This document shows positions 24,925-32,521 of a stretch of 64,000 nucleotides of DNA, piece by piece (positions within the stretch are counted from its first letter, which is position 1; each line of letters begins with the position of its first letter). This DNA comes from Mesorhizobium sp. B4-1-3 (GTDB taxonomy: Bacteria > Pseudomonadota > Alphaproteobacteria > Rhizobiales > Rhizobiaceae). The stretch spans positions 1 through 64,000 of the forward strand of contig NZ_VFTG01000027.1 of NCBI RefSeq assembly GCF_006439355.1, given 5' to 3'. The position numbers and the translations under genes are program-made. The notes beneath the pieces are model-generated. The model saw only the letters and a list, made by a program, of their open reading frames with translations, did no database searches and was not told the origin of the DNA.

Positions 24925-25146
24925 TCAGGGTTGCGAGGTCGGTTGGGCGGGAGCGGGGCCCTGCTCGGTGCCGGGCGGCTGTGGTACATGTTGCGCGCCG
25001 GAATTCGGCGACTTGATCAGTTCGCCGTATATCTCCACCGCACCCCACGCAATAAATACGAGCAACAGGCCGGCGATGAGTATCCTCAGAGCATGCCAGC
25101 CCCAGTGTCCCTGACGGGCTTTGTTTTCAGGAACGATCTTCGTCAT
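24925..25146 (-). CDS. Small single-pass membrane protein, stress-induced
   Basis: 73 aa. One membrane segment (ILIAGLLLVFIAWGAVEI, about 21-38) followed by a Pro/Gln-rich tail. Start 25146 has GGAGG 7 nt upstream; a longer frame from 25188 lacks this. An EcfG promoter ends 50 nt upstream. Family not recognised; probably an envelope stress protein. Confidence 0.7.
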   Translation of the reverse strand: MTKIVPENKARQGHWGWHALRILIAGLLLVFIAWGAVEIYGELIKSPNSGAQHVPQPPGTEQGPAPAQPTSQP

Positions 25147-25443
25147 GATTGGCCTCCATGTTGGGCGGCGGCGTTTCAGGCAGGGCACCGTCGGGTAACG
25201 GGTCCTTTACGTGAAGGTTCCCGGCGGTGGCATTGCTTTCCGATCATTGGAATGAGGCCGGAGCACGTCTTTGAGGCTGGCGAGCAAATCAGCCGTCGAG
25301 GCAATTGCTTGAAGCGGCCACCAGCTTGAGAGGTGTCGAACAGCCTAATAGATGTCGCCCAGAAGTGTGCAGCCGTCTGAGCCGACGACATGCATCAAAC
25401 AACGACTTAAAGTGCGTCGCCTGAGTGCGGTCAGCGCGGCGCT
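25147..25443. other. Intergenic region with one EcfG promoter
   Basis: About 300 nt between the small membrane protein gene and the next minus-strand gene. Apart from the promoter at 25197-25221 no gene or further motif was recognised. Confidence 0.5.
25197..25221 (-). promoter_or_regulatory. EcfG promoter for the small membrane protein gene
   Basis: Minus-strand GGAAC, 16 nt, CGTT, 50 nt upstream of ATG 25146. Confidence 0.82.
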
Positions 25444-25908
25444 TCAATGCATGTCTTCCGGAACGGGCTCGCGCGGCTTTGGCTTGGCGTTCTCGCGATA
25501 GATGGCGTAGGCGACGACCGCCAGGGCAGGTGCGATGACGGCTCCCAACCCGCCTTTGCTCTTGGCGAGGGCCGGAAGCAGGGCAAGCGCCGCGGTGATG
25601 CCCAACGCGGTCATGTCGGCCTGCCGCCGCCGCGCGCGCCGCCTGCTGCGCAGGCTCGCCGTCAGCTTGTGGACGACAAGAATGAGCCCGGCAACCACCA
25701 GGAACCCTATGCCGAAGCCGAGGGTGGTCGCCAGCGATCCATAGCGCGCCGCCAACCAGATATAGGCTGCACCGATGAGGAAGCCGACACCGCACAGGGC
25801 AAAGACGGCGGCAAGTCCGTAAAGGATTGCCGTCGTCCGCGCCCTTTGCAAAGCAGCCATTGCCTCGCCCGAGGCAAGGGCCGAGATCAGCGAGGCAAGC
25901 GTCCCCAT
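25444..25908 (-). CDS. Membrane protein of the phage-holin-like/DUF1469-related type
   Basis: 154 aa. Two strong hydrophobic segments (TAILYGLAAVFALCGVGFLI and TTLGFGIGFLVVAGLILVV), then a very basic stretch (SLRSRRRARRRQ) and a third hydrophobic segment (ALGITAALALLPAL). Such proteins are often paired with DUF883/ElaB-type proteins. The start is 6 nt after the DUF883-like stop, so both share the EcfG promoter at 26271-26295. Confidence 0.65.
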   Translation of the reverse strand: MGTLASLISALASGEAMAALQRARTTAILYGLAAVFALCGVGFLIGAAYIWLAARYGSLATTLGFGIGFLVVAGLILVVHKLTASLRSRRRARRRQADMTALGITAALALLPALAKSKGGLGAVIAPALAVVAYAIYRENAKPKPREPVPEDMH

Positions 25909-25914
25909 CTGAGG

Positions 25915-26241
25915 TTAGCGGCGGGAAAGCAGGGCAAAGAGGAAGCCAACACCTGCCGCGATCGCCAGCGACGTCACGGGCTTCTCGCGTACTTTGGCGA
26001 TCAGTTGCGCTTCGATGTCCTCGGCGCTGCCACGCATGCTCTCGAAAGCGGCTTCGCCTTGCGCGCGCAATTGCTCCACGCTATCCGCGGCAGCACGACG
26101 AGCCGCCCCATAACCGTGTTGACCGGTCCTGGCGAGCTGCTCCGTGAGTTTCTGGATATCCGCTTTCAATTGCTCGATATCGGCTTCCAGGTCTGCGGTC
26201 GTTGCTTGATCAGTTGCGGGTCTGCCTGCGGCGGTTGCCAT
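25915..26241 (-). CDS. DUF883 / ElaB-YqjD-like protein
   Basis: 108 aa: a charged helical N-terminal part with heptads (DIEQLKADIQKLTEQL) and a C-terminal membrane anchor (PVTSLAIAAGVGFLFALLSRR), the usual layout of this family. E. coli members are stationary-phase inner-membrane proteins that bind ribosomes. An EcfG promoter lies 29 nt before the ATG, in line with stress or stationary-phase expression. Confidence 0.85.
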   Translation of the reverse strand: MATAAGRPATDQATTADLEADIEQLKADIQKLTEQLARTGQHGYGAARRAAADSVEQLRAQGEAAFESMRGSAEDIEAQLIAKVREKPVTSLAIAAGVGFLFALLSRR

Positions 26242-26270
26242 CTCTAACTCCTTGCGTTTGCGTTGGTTTC

Positions 26271-26295
26271 AACGCCCGTTCAGCACCATGGTTCC
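26271..26295 (-). promoter_or_regulatory. EcfG promoter for the DUF883-like operon
   Basis: Minus-strand GGAAC, 16 nt, CGTT. The -35 box sits at the edge of structured repeat copy 3. Confidence 0.85.
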
Positions 26296-26396
26296 GGGTC
26301 TGACCGCTCAAAGCCCCCGGAGCGAAGCGTACCTAAAGTACGTGAGAACCGGAAGCGCAGGAAGCCGGCTGACCTCGCCTGAAAATCGACACCCTA
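26291..26396. repeat. Dispersed structured intergenic repeat, copy 3
   Basis: A shorter copy. The core CCGGAGCGAAGCGTACCTAA, then AGTACGTGAGAACCGGAAGC, matches copies 1 and 2, as does the right flank CCTGAAAATCGACACC. Its right edge runs into the TAG stop of the Crp-type gene (26394-26396), as copy 2 does for the dipeptidase. Confidence 0.75.
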
Positions 26397-27155
26397 GATC
26401 AGCGGCCGGCGTTCCTCGCCCAGCCCCTCCCACCGGGCAAGCTTCTTCAGCCCGTCATAGTCGACCACCTCGCAGCCGCCATCCCGCCACAGGACGAGCT
26501 TGCGGTCCATCAGCTTGCGGATCGTTTTGTTGGTATGGACCAGCGAAAGGCCGAGCGTGTCGGCGATGTGCTGTTGCGTGATCGGGATTCGCACCGGCGT
26601 CTGGCCGTTCAGCCCGGCGCTGCGCGCCCGGCTGGCGATAAAAGCGATGAGGTAGGCCGCTCGTTCGAGCGCGGTGCGGCGGCCGATGCTGAGCAGGTTC
26701 TCATCCAGCATGCGTTCCTCGCGCGATGCGATCCAGGTGATGTCATAGGCAAGGCCGGGATGGTTGCGATAGAGCTCCTGCAATTGGTCGCGCTCGAAGA
26801 CGCATAACAGCATCGGCGACAAGGCCTCGACGGAATGCTGCATCTCGCCCATCAGGCTTCCCTGCAAGCCGATTAGGTCGCCAGGCATGGAATAGTTGAG
26901 GATCTGGCGGCGCCCGTCGGGCAGGAGCTTGTAGCGGAACGCCCAGCCCGACAGTACGGTATAGAGATGCGCGCTATGGCTGCCTTCGACCAGCACTGTC
27001 GCCCCCTTGTCGACGGCGAGCTCGCCGCGCTTGAAAGTGCTTACGAACGACAGCTCCTCCTTCCCGAGCGCGCGAAAGGCCGGCAATGGCCGCAACGGGC
27101 ACTCTTCACAGGGATGTTGACGACTGGCAGCCGGACGTGCGCTTTGGCTGGACAT
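26394..27155 (-). CDS. Crp/Fnr-family transcriptional regulator
   Basis: 253 aa. N-terminal cysteines in HPCEECPLRPL, a cyclic-nucleotide-binding-like domain (about 30-150; HLYTVLSGWAFRY, MPGDLIGLQG) and a winged helix-turn-helix (ITQQHIADTLGLSLVHTNKT). The ligand is unknown; the two N-terminal cysteines alone do not make an Fnr-type cluster. Start 27155 is preceded by GAGGGG. An EcfG promoter at 27198-27222 links it to the general stress response, where it could carry a second wave of regulation. Confidence 0.85.
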   Translation of the reverse strand: MSSQSARPAASRQHPCEECPLRPLPAFRALGKEELSFVSTFKRGELAVDKGATVLVEGSHSAHLYTVLSGWAFRYKLLPDGRRQILNYSMPGDLIGLQGSLMGEMQHSVEALSPMLLCVFERDQLQELYRNHPGLAYDITWIASREERMLDENLLSIGRRTALERAAYLIAFIASRARSAGLNGQTPVRIPITQQHIADTLGLSLVHTNKTIRKLMDRKLVLWRDGGCEVVDYDGLKKLARWEGLGEERRPLI

Positions 27156-27197
27156 TTCGACCCCTCTTCGAAATCCCTGCCCTGATGGGCGCAAGGA

Positions 27198-27222
27198 AAC
27201 GCTTGAGATTGTCAGGGGTTCC
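27198..27222 (-). promoter_or_regulatory. EcfG promoter for the Crp-type regulator
   Basis: Minus-strand GGAAC, 16 nt, CGTT, 42 nt before ATG 27155. Confidence 0.85.
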
Positions 27223-27249
27223 GTGAGGCTGGGGATCCGTCTATTTTTA

Positions 27250-27275
27250 GCCATGTCTTTTTTAAATGACATGGC
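27250..27275. promoter_or_regulatory. Inverted repeat between Crp-type and receiver genes
   Basis: GCCATGTC (27250-27257) and GACATGGC (27268-27275) flank an AT-rich 10-nt centre. It lies between divergent genes, 28 nt upstream of the Crp gene's -35 box and 48 nt before the receiver start; possible operator or hairpin. Confidence 0.45.
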
Positions 27276-27323
27276 AACAAATTCCGCGCAATCAGTGCGG
27301 CCCTGCCCAGGAGACACCGATAA

Positions 27324-27695
27324 GTGCCAGCACTGCTTGACGGACTGCGTATTCTCGTTCTGGAGGACGAGTTCCTGATTGCGATGGATGTCGAGCAGCT
27401 TTGCCGTGATCACGGCGCCGCGGAGGTCACGATCGCCCGGGAGGTGGCTGAGTTAGAGGGGCAAGCGCTGCCCGCGCGCTTCGATGCGGCGGTTGTCGAC
27501 CTAATGCTCGGCGGTGACTCCACCCTGGATTTCGCCGCCCGGCTGCGCCGCGAGGGCATACCGTTCGTATTTGCCTCTGGCTATTCGGATTCGGACGAGG
27601 TCAAGGAGGCGTTTCCGGACATCCGGCTGGTCACCAAGCCCTTTGCGGGCGACGATCTGATCGAAGCCGTGGCCGTGGCTTGCGGGCGCGCCTGA
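27324..27695 (+). CDS. Single-domain response regulator, FATGUY/SdrG-like
   Basis: 123 aa receiver only, from a GTG start with AGGAGA upstream. Acid pocket E14/D15, phosphoacceptor D59 (VVDLMLGG), K105 in VTKPF. The strand-4 motif PFVFASGYSD resembles the PFxFATGY group, of which SdrG acts in the general stress response of alphaproteobacteria (family knowledge). With two HWE kinases and PhyR close by, it may relay or buffer phosphate in that pathway. No EcfG site was found directly upstream. Confidence 0.82.
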   Translation: MPALLDGLRILVLEDEFLIAMDVEQLCRDHGAAEVTIAREVAELEGQALPARFDAAVVDLMLGGDSTLDFAARLRREGIPFVFASGYSDSDEVKEAFPDIRLVTKPFAGDDLIEAVAVACGRA

Positions 27696-27729
27696 CGCGA
27701 GTTTCGCTGCTTCCCGGCCGCGCTCCGCA

Positions 27730-28665
27730 TCACAGCTTGCGCGAACCAGAACCCCTCCAGAAAATGCCGGAAGCGCCAAGCGCCCCGATGACGATCAGCA
27801 CGGCGCCGGCGGCCAGCCCATAGGAAACATTGCCAATGCCGGACAACGCGAGCAGGGACAGCGCGGCCAACGGCGTCGCGTAGGCGACTGCCGAGATCAG
27901 GGCGGCATGGCCTGTCCTGGTCGCCCGGTCCCAAAGCGCGTTGGAAAGCGTCAACGGAACGATCCCTATCGCCAAGATCGCCAGCAACTGGGATGATGAA
28001 AGGCTGACCGGCGCCTCGGACCCGAAATGCAATGCCAACGCAAGCACCGCCAGAAACCCCATGGACGGCCCGATGACGTCCTCCGCCTCCCGACCGTCCG
28101 AGCGGATCGCGGCATAGAGGGCAAAGGTAAGGCCGCTCAAAAATGCCAGGAGCACGCCAAAAAGGTCGAAACCGAGCGCGAAGCTGGGACCGATCGCGAC
28201 CACCGCGCCGACGAAACCGAGGGCAATGCTCCCCAGGCGCAACGGGCCAAGCCGTTCACGCCGCTTCCGGGCCATGATGAGCACCAGCATCACCGGCCAC
28301 AGATAAGCGACGACATTCGCCTCCGCCGGGCCGATTCTGGGCATGGCGAAGAGATAGAGGACATTGTTGACGAGCAGGCCGACGCTGACAAGAAGGACCG
28401 TGCGGAGCGGCGTGGCGAAGAAGGAAGCGGTGCGCCCACGCAAGACCGCCATGAAAAGCGCGGCGGCAAAGCCTACTGCCGCAGCCAGCCCAAAGACGAG
28501 GAACGGAGGCGCGGGGCTCGCCAGCGTGGCCAGCGTCGGCCACGTCGCCCAGAAAAGCACGGCCCCTACGGCAAGCGCGGCGGCCCTGGCGCGCGGGCCA
28601 AGTGGCCGCAACCCGTCCAAGGGCAGTCGGAGGCGGAAGACCGGTGCCGTGAAGATGGTTTCCAT
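27730..28665 (-). CDS. EamA/DMT-family inner-membrane transporter
   Basis: 311 aa, ten hydrophobic segments in two EamA repeats (AVLFWATWPTLATLA, IGPAEANVVAYLWPVMLVLI; later TGHAALISAVAYATPLAALSLL). Family members export metabolites or amino acids. Start 28665 (METIFTAPVF) is the likely one, though the ribosome site is weak; longer frames run into the ecfG gene. Lies downstream of ecfG on the same strand and may be read with it. Substrate unknown. Confidence 0.78.
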   Translation of the reverse strand: METIFTAPVFRLRLPLDGLRPLGPRARAAALAVGAVLFWATWPTLATLASPAPPFLVFGLAAAVGFAAALFMAVLRGRTASFFATPLRTVLLVSVGLLVNNVLYLFAMPRIGPAEANVVAYLWPVMLVLIMARKRRERLGPLRLGSIALGFVGAVVAIGPSFALGFDLFGVLLAFLSGLTFALYAAIRSDGREAEDVIGPSMGFLAVLALALHFGSEAPVSLSSSQLLAILAIGIVPLTLSNALWDRATRTGHAALISAVAYATPLAALSLLALSGIGNVSYGLAAGAVLIVIGALGASGIFWRGSGSRKL

Positions 28666-28799
28666 AGCGCCGAGTAGACTGCGGGCTGGCCCGGCAAGCA
28701 AGTCCTCAGGAAACAACAAAAGCTCCGCGAGCGGCTGACGCCGCCGCATTGGCCGATCCCGCGCGTCGAGGAACCAGACGGCACTCCGTATCCCGAAAA

Positions 28800-29351
28800 T
28801 TACGCCGCGTTCGAACCCGTGACCTGCGCCGAGATCGCGTCGGGCCCGAACTCGTCCTCTCCGGAAATCTTGAGGATCTCCTGCAGCCTGGAGCGCGCTC
28901 GGCTGACGCGGCTCTTGATCGTGCCGACCGCGCAGCCACAAATCTCGGCGGCCTCTTCATAGGAGAAGCCTGAAGCGCCGATCAGAATGATGGCTTCGCG
29001 CTGATCCTCGGGCAGTTGCTCGAGCGCGCCGCGGAAATCCTTGAGGTCGAGTTGGCCGTGCTGGGCCGGGTGGACGGCGAGCCTGGCGGTCATGATGCCG
29101 TCGCTGTCTTGCACTTCACGCCCGCGCTTGCGCATCTGCGAATAGAATTCGTTGCGCAGGATGGTGAAAAGCCATGCCTTGAGATTGGTGCCCGGCTGGA
29201 AGCTTTCGTGCTTGTCCCAGGCCTTTACAAGCGTTTCCTGGACGAGGTCGTCGGCCCGGTCGGCATTCTGCGTCAGCGACACGGCGAAAGCGCGCAGGCT
29301 CGGGATCGCGCCGAGCAGCTCGGTCTTGAAGTTCTGGGATACCGCCGCCAT
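28800..29351 (-). CDS. ecfG: ECF sigma factor of the general stress response
   Basis: 183 aa. Region 2 is DRADDLVQETLVKAWDKHESF and region 4 is FSYEEAAEICGCAVGTIKSR. It directs RNA polymerase to GGAAC-N16/17-CGTT promoters. NepR holds it inactive until phosphorylated PhyR binds NepR. The gene begins 3 nt after nepR and shares its promoter at 29652-29676, itself of EcfG type, so the system is self-amplifying. Identity rests on the sequence and on the nepR/phyR context. Confidence 0.93.
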   Translation of the reverse strand: MAAVSQNFKTELLGAIPSLRAFAVSLTQNADRADDLVQETLVKAWDKHESFQPGTNLKAWLFTILRNEFYSQMRKRGREVQDSDGIMTARLAVHPAQHGQLDLKDFRGALEQLPEDQREAIILIGASGFSYEEAAEICGCAVGTIKSRVSRARSRLQEILKISGEDEFGPDAISAQVTGSNAA

Positions 29352-29354
29352 GCC

Positions 29355-29558
29355 TCAGTCCTTTTTCTGGGCTGGTTCGGCCTGTTCCAACTGGCTGAGC
29401 AGCTGAGCGAAGCGGTCCGGCACATGGTCTGAGACCAACTCGTCATAATACTGCTTGAGCTTGCGCGCGATTTCGGAGTTCGCCCCCAGCGGGTTGCCAT
29501 CCCCGTTCCGATGCCTGCTTGCGGCATCAGCCATCTGCTTTTTTGACATTTCTTTCAT
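29355..29558 (-). CDS. nepR: Anti-sigma factor NepR
   Basis: 67 aa, about the family length. The conserved two-helix core is IARKLKQYYDELVSDHVPDR, followed by FAQLLSQLEQAE. It binds EcfG in unstressed cells and PhyR-P under stress. Start 29558 has AGGG upstream; ATG 29549 is an alternative. It is the first gene of the nepR-ecfG operon, divergent from phyR. Confidence 0.92.
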   Translation of the reverse strand: MKEMSKKQMADAASRHRNGDGNPLGANSEIARKLKQYYDELVSDHVPDRFAQLLSQLEQAEPAQKKD

Positions 29559-29651
29559 AGCAGCCCTAATTTCCAGCACCCGAACCGCTCTTCGACTAAA
29601 AACCACAACGCAAGCGGAACCCTCGTCTGGTTGCCCATCCCGAAACCCCGA

Positions 29652-29676
29652 AACGCCCGCTTCCTAATTTAGTTCC
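29652..29676 (-). promoter_or_regulatory. EcfG promoter of nepR-ecfG
   Basis: Minus-strand GGAAC (29676-29672), 16 nt, CGTT (29655-29652). Confidence 0.92.
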
Positions 29677-29685
29677 ACTGCCGTC

Positions 29686-29710
29686 GGAACTTTTTCCGGA
29701 AGCCGGCGTT
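29686..29710 (+). promoter_or_regulatory. EcfG promoter of phyR
   Basis: GGAAC (29686-29690), 16 nt, CGTT (29707-29710). Only 9 nt separate its -35 box from that of the nepR promoter. Confidence 0.92.
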
Positions 29711-29776
29711 TAATTTTTCGGGGCTTGCAACCGCGTGGCCTTCAACATGCAACGTCATCTGAGGGAGACGTCAATA

Positions 29777-30571
29777 ATGAGTTTATCAGCTACCATCGCC
29801 CCGCATCTTCCGTTCCTGCGCCGCTTCTCGCGGGCGGTATCGGGATCGCAGGAGAGCGGTGACGCGCTGGTCGCCGCGATGCTGGAAGCCATCATCGCCG
29901 ACACCAACATCTTCCCCGAAGCCTCAAGCGACCGGATCGCGCTCTATAAGGTTTTCGCCAGGCTGTTCACCTCCGTGGCCATCCGCGTGCCGCAGGAACA
30001 GGCTCAGACCGCTTGGGAGCAGCGGGCCGCGGCCAATCTGAATGCGCTCGCGCCCCGTCCGCGGCAGGCTTTCCTTCTGGTTGCCGTCGAGGGCTTCAGC
30101 GAGGACGAGGCGGCGGAAATCCTCGACGTCGAGGAGGACGAGTTCTCGGAGTTGCTGGCTCAGGCGAGCAACGAGATTTCCCGCCAGGTGGCGACCGACG
30201 TGCTGATCATTGAGGACGAGCCTCTGATCGCCATGGATATCGAGGAGATGGTCGAAAGTCTCGGCCACCGCGTGGTGGGCACGGCGCGCACTCATGCCGA
30301 GGCGGTGGCCCTGTTCGGCAAGACGCGGCCAAAAATGGTCCTGGCCGATATCCAGCTCGCCGACGGCAGCTCGGGCATCGAAGCCGTCAACGAGATTTTG
30401 TCCTCGACGCCGGTGCCGGTCATCTTCATCACCGCCTTTCCGGAGCGCCTGCTAACCGGCGAGCGTCCGGAGCCGGCCTTTCTGGTCACCAAGCCTTTCA
30501 ATCCCGACATGGTCAAGGCTTTGATCAGCCAGGCCCTGTTCTTCGATCGTCAGGCCAAAGCCGCCGCCTGA
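29777..30571 (+). CDS. phyR: Anti-anti-sigma response regulator PhyR
   Basis: 264 aa, the normal PhyR size. N-terminal sigma-like domain (about 1-135; HLPFLRRFSRAVSGSQ, QAFLLVAVEGFSEDEAAEIL) and C-terminal receiver with E146/D147, phosphoacceptor D191 (LADIQLADG) and Lys in LVTKPF. When phosphorylated, the sigma-like part is freed to bind NepR, which releases EcfG. Start 29777 follows GAGGGAGA; an upstream GTG at 29735 would cover the promoter 5' leader and is less likely. Confidence 0.95.
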   Translation: MSLSATIAPHLPFLRRFSRAVSGSQESGDALVAAMLEAIIADTNIFPEASSDRIALYKVFARLFTSVAIRVPQEQAQTAWEQRAAANLNALAPRPRQAFLLVAVEGFSEDEAAEILDVEEDEFSELLAQASNEISRQVATDVLIIEDEPLIAMDIEEMVESLGHRVVGTARTHAEAVALFGKTRPKMVLADIQLADGSSGIEAVNEILSSTPVPVIFITAFPERLLTGERPEPAFLVTKPFNPDMVKALISQALFFDRQAKAAA

Positions 30572-30684
30572 GCCTGCCGAAGCCAAGCTGTTTGGAATGT
30601 CATGCGAGGCTTTTCGGCGCGCATGAGCCTTGCTTGTTGCGATTTGAAAAGCCCTTCAAGGGATCGTCTTTTTCGGCAAATGGT

Positions 30685-30709
30685 GGAACAAACGACATCG
30701 AGCCACGTT
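30685..30709 (+). promoter_or_regulatory. EcfG promoter for the DUF1328 gene
   Basis: GGAAC, 16 nt, CGTT; the -10 is 26 nt before ATG 30736. Confidence 0.87.
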
Positions 30710-30735
30710 CTTTTCCCGACAGAAGGAGACGCATC

Positions 30736-30900
30736 ATGCTGTACTGGGCGCTCGTATTTCTCGTAGTTGCAATCATCGCCGGCGCGCTTGGGTTCGGCGG
30801 CATCGCCGGCACATCGGCGGGTATTGCGCAGATTTTGTTCTTCATCTTCCTCGCCTTCCTGGTGATTTCGCTCATCGCTGGCCTCTTCAGGAGAGCCTGA
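30736..30900 (+). CDS. DUF1328 (YtjA-like) small membrane protein
   Basis: 54 aa with two membrane segments joined by a Gly-rich turn (LGFGGIAGTSAGIA), exactly the DUF1328 layout. Start ATG 30736 follows GAAGGAG. Members are abundant stress-linked small proteins of unknown function. Controlled by its own EcfG promoter. Confidence 0.9.
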   Translation: MLYWALVFLVVAIIAGALGFGGIAGTSAGIAQILFFIFLAFLVISLIAGLFRRA

Positions 30901-31022
30901 CCGCAACACTGGAAGCCGCACCCCTCAAACGGTTTCCAGCCACCGCCGGACGGCGCCTCGAAAGAGCACCGTCCGGCGGACCGCTTTTGGAGAGCCTCGC
31001 GATCGCGGGGCAGTGACTCGCG

Positions 31023-31048
31023 GGAACCAGTTTGCGGATTGAGCCGTT
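31023..31048 (+). promoter_or_regulatory. EcfG promoter for the HWE kinase gene
   Basis: GGAAC, 17 nt, CGTT. The -10 is 27 nt before ATG 31076. Confidence 0.8.
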
Positions 31049-31075
31049 CAAGGACCGAGCGCGGGAAAATTTCCA

Positions 31076-32107
31076 ATGCCTTCCGAGGGTCCCACGAAAG
31101 ACAGGGGTCAAAACCAGAACGGCGAAGTGATCGCGATGCATCCCTCGGAGAGCGGGATGCAGTTGGGGCGAGCCCTGCTTCATGCCCTGCACAATGCCGG
31201 GATCTCGGTTCTCTACCAGGACCGGCAGATGAAGACGGTCTGGGCACGCAACATGAGCGCGCCCTGGGCGGCCGAAACGGCCGATGGCAAGGATTTGCTT
31301 TCGCCGGCCCAGGCCGAGCGCATACAAGCCGCCAAACTCGGGGTGATCCAATCCGGCAACGCGGACCAGCTCGAGCTCAGCATTCCGGGAAGCCAGGGCG
31401 TCCGCTGGTTCCACCTTTGGATCGATGCCGACCGCGGGGAAGCCGGCGACGTGCTTGGCGTTGTCACGACGATGGTGGAAACGACGGAGCAGAAACGCCG
31501 CGAGCAGACGCTGAAAGCATTGCTGCGCGAAGTCAGTCATCGGTCGAAGAATCTCCTGGCCATTATCCAGAGCATCGCCACGCAGACGGGGCGCTATACG
31601 GAGACGCTTGGCGACTTCCTGGCGCGGTTCCGCGGTAGGCTGCAATCGCTCGCTTCCTCGCAGGATCTGGTCACATCCTCCAACTGGCGGGGAGCCGCGC
31701 TGCAGGAGCTCGTATCGGGCCAGGTCGGCCGCTATAGCAGCGATCTGGCCAAAGCCCTGCGGTTCACGGGCGAAAATCCTTATCTCAATCCCAACGCCGC
31801 CCTGCATATCGGCCTGGCGATGCATGAGTTGGCTGTGAACTCGGTGAGTTATGGCGCCTTGTCCCAGCCGGACGGTCATGTCGAGGTGCGCGCTAGGCTC
31901 GATCCCGAGAACGGAACCCCGCCCAACCTTTTGCTGACCTGGACCGAGGCGGTCGGCGACGCAGCGCGCAACGAGAAGCGCTTCGGTAGCGTCGCGCTGG
32001 AACGCGTCGTGCCGATGTCGCTGAATGGCTCCGCGACGCTGGAAATCGGCAAAGACCGCATGGAATACCGCCTCACCGTCCCGCACGGGAATTTCGAGAC
32101 GGACTGA
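31076..32107 (+). CDS. Soluble HWE-family sensor histidine kinase
   Basis: 343 aa, no membrane segment. N-terminal PAS-like domain (about 30-140; LHNAGISVLYQDRQMKTVWA), then the HWE transmitter: H-box LLREVSHRSKNLLAIIQSIA, N-box MHELAVNSVSYGALS, and the W-x-E motif in LLTWTEAVG. Kinases of this type phosphorylate PhyR in other alphaproteobacteria (PhyK-like, family knowledge). Genomic closeness to phyR and its EcfG promoter support such a role. ATG 31136 is a possible later start. Confidence 0.87.
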   Translation: MPSEGPTKDRGQNQNGEVIAMHPSESGMQLGRALLHALHNAGISVLYQDRQMKTVWARNMSAPWAAETADGKDLLSPAQAERIQAAKLGVIQSGNADQLELSIPGSQGVRWFHLWIDADRGEAGDVLGVVTTMVETTEQKRREQTLKALLREVSHRSKNLLAIIQSIATQTGRYTETLGDFLARFRGRLQSLASSQDLVTSSNWRGAALQELVSGQVGRYSSDLAKALRFTGENPYLNPNAALHIGLAMHELAVNSVSYGALSQPDGHVEVRARLDPENGTPPNLLLTWTEAVGDAARNEKRFGSVALERVVPMSLNGSATLEIGKDRMEYRLTVPHGNFETD

Positions 32108-32236
32108 TGGCGCAGCCGGCGCGAAGCTTGCCGGCGACGCCCTTAACCGGCTGTTCACCATAAAGTCCGATTCTGTGCTCCCGGCTAACGATGCGCGGAA
32201 ACCCACCCGTGCGCCGGCACGACCTTGGAGACTGAG

Positions 32237-32404
32237 ATGATTGCGGGCATGAACAGGTTGGAGCAGACCGCCCGCGTCTCGATGAGCGGCTTCCAGGATG
32301 CCGAGCCGCCGCTGGCCCCACGATCGTCGCATCTTCCGCTCCGCCTCGGCGCGATCGCGCTTCTGGCCCCCATGGCCTTGACCGCAGCCTGGCAATTGTT
32401 CTGA
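32237..32404 (+). CDS. Small protein with a C-terminal membrane segment
   Basis: 55 aa: MIAGMNRLEQTARVSMS..., ending in a hydrophobic tail (LGAIALLAPMALTAAWQLF). Start ATG 32237 has GGAGACTGAG in front. Short and without recognised relatives; the ribosome site and hydrophobic end are the only support. Confidence 0.4.
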   Translation: MIAGMNRLEQTARVSMSGFQDAEPPLAPRSSHLPLRLGAIALLAPMALTAAWQLF

Positions 32405-32477
32405 CCCACTCGGGATCGAGACAGGACTTTGCAGCGTCGTCTCATCCGCTCAGCGCGACGTCTTGAAACCCAGGCCC

Positions 32478-32503
32478 GGAACTTTCGTTCGCCGAGAATC
32501 GTT
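32478..32503 (+). promoter_or_regulatory. EcfG promoter before a decayed gene
   Basis: GGAAC, 17 nt, CGTT, 18 nt upstream of ATG 32522. Confidence 0.75.
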
Positions 32504-32521
32504 GTTTGCGGCGAGAGAGCC

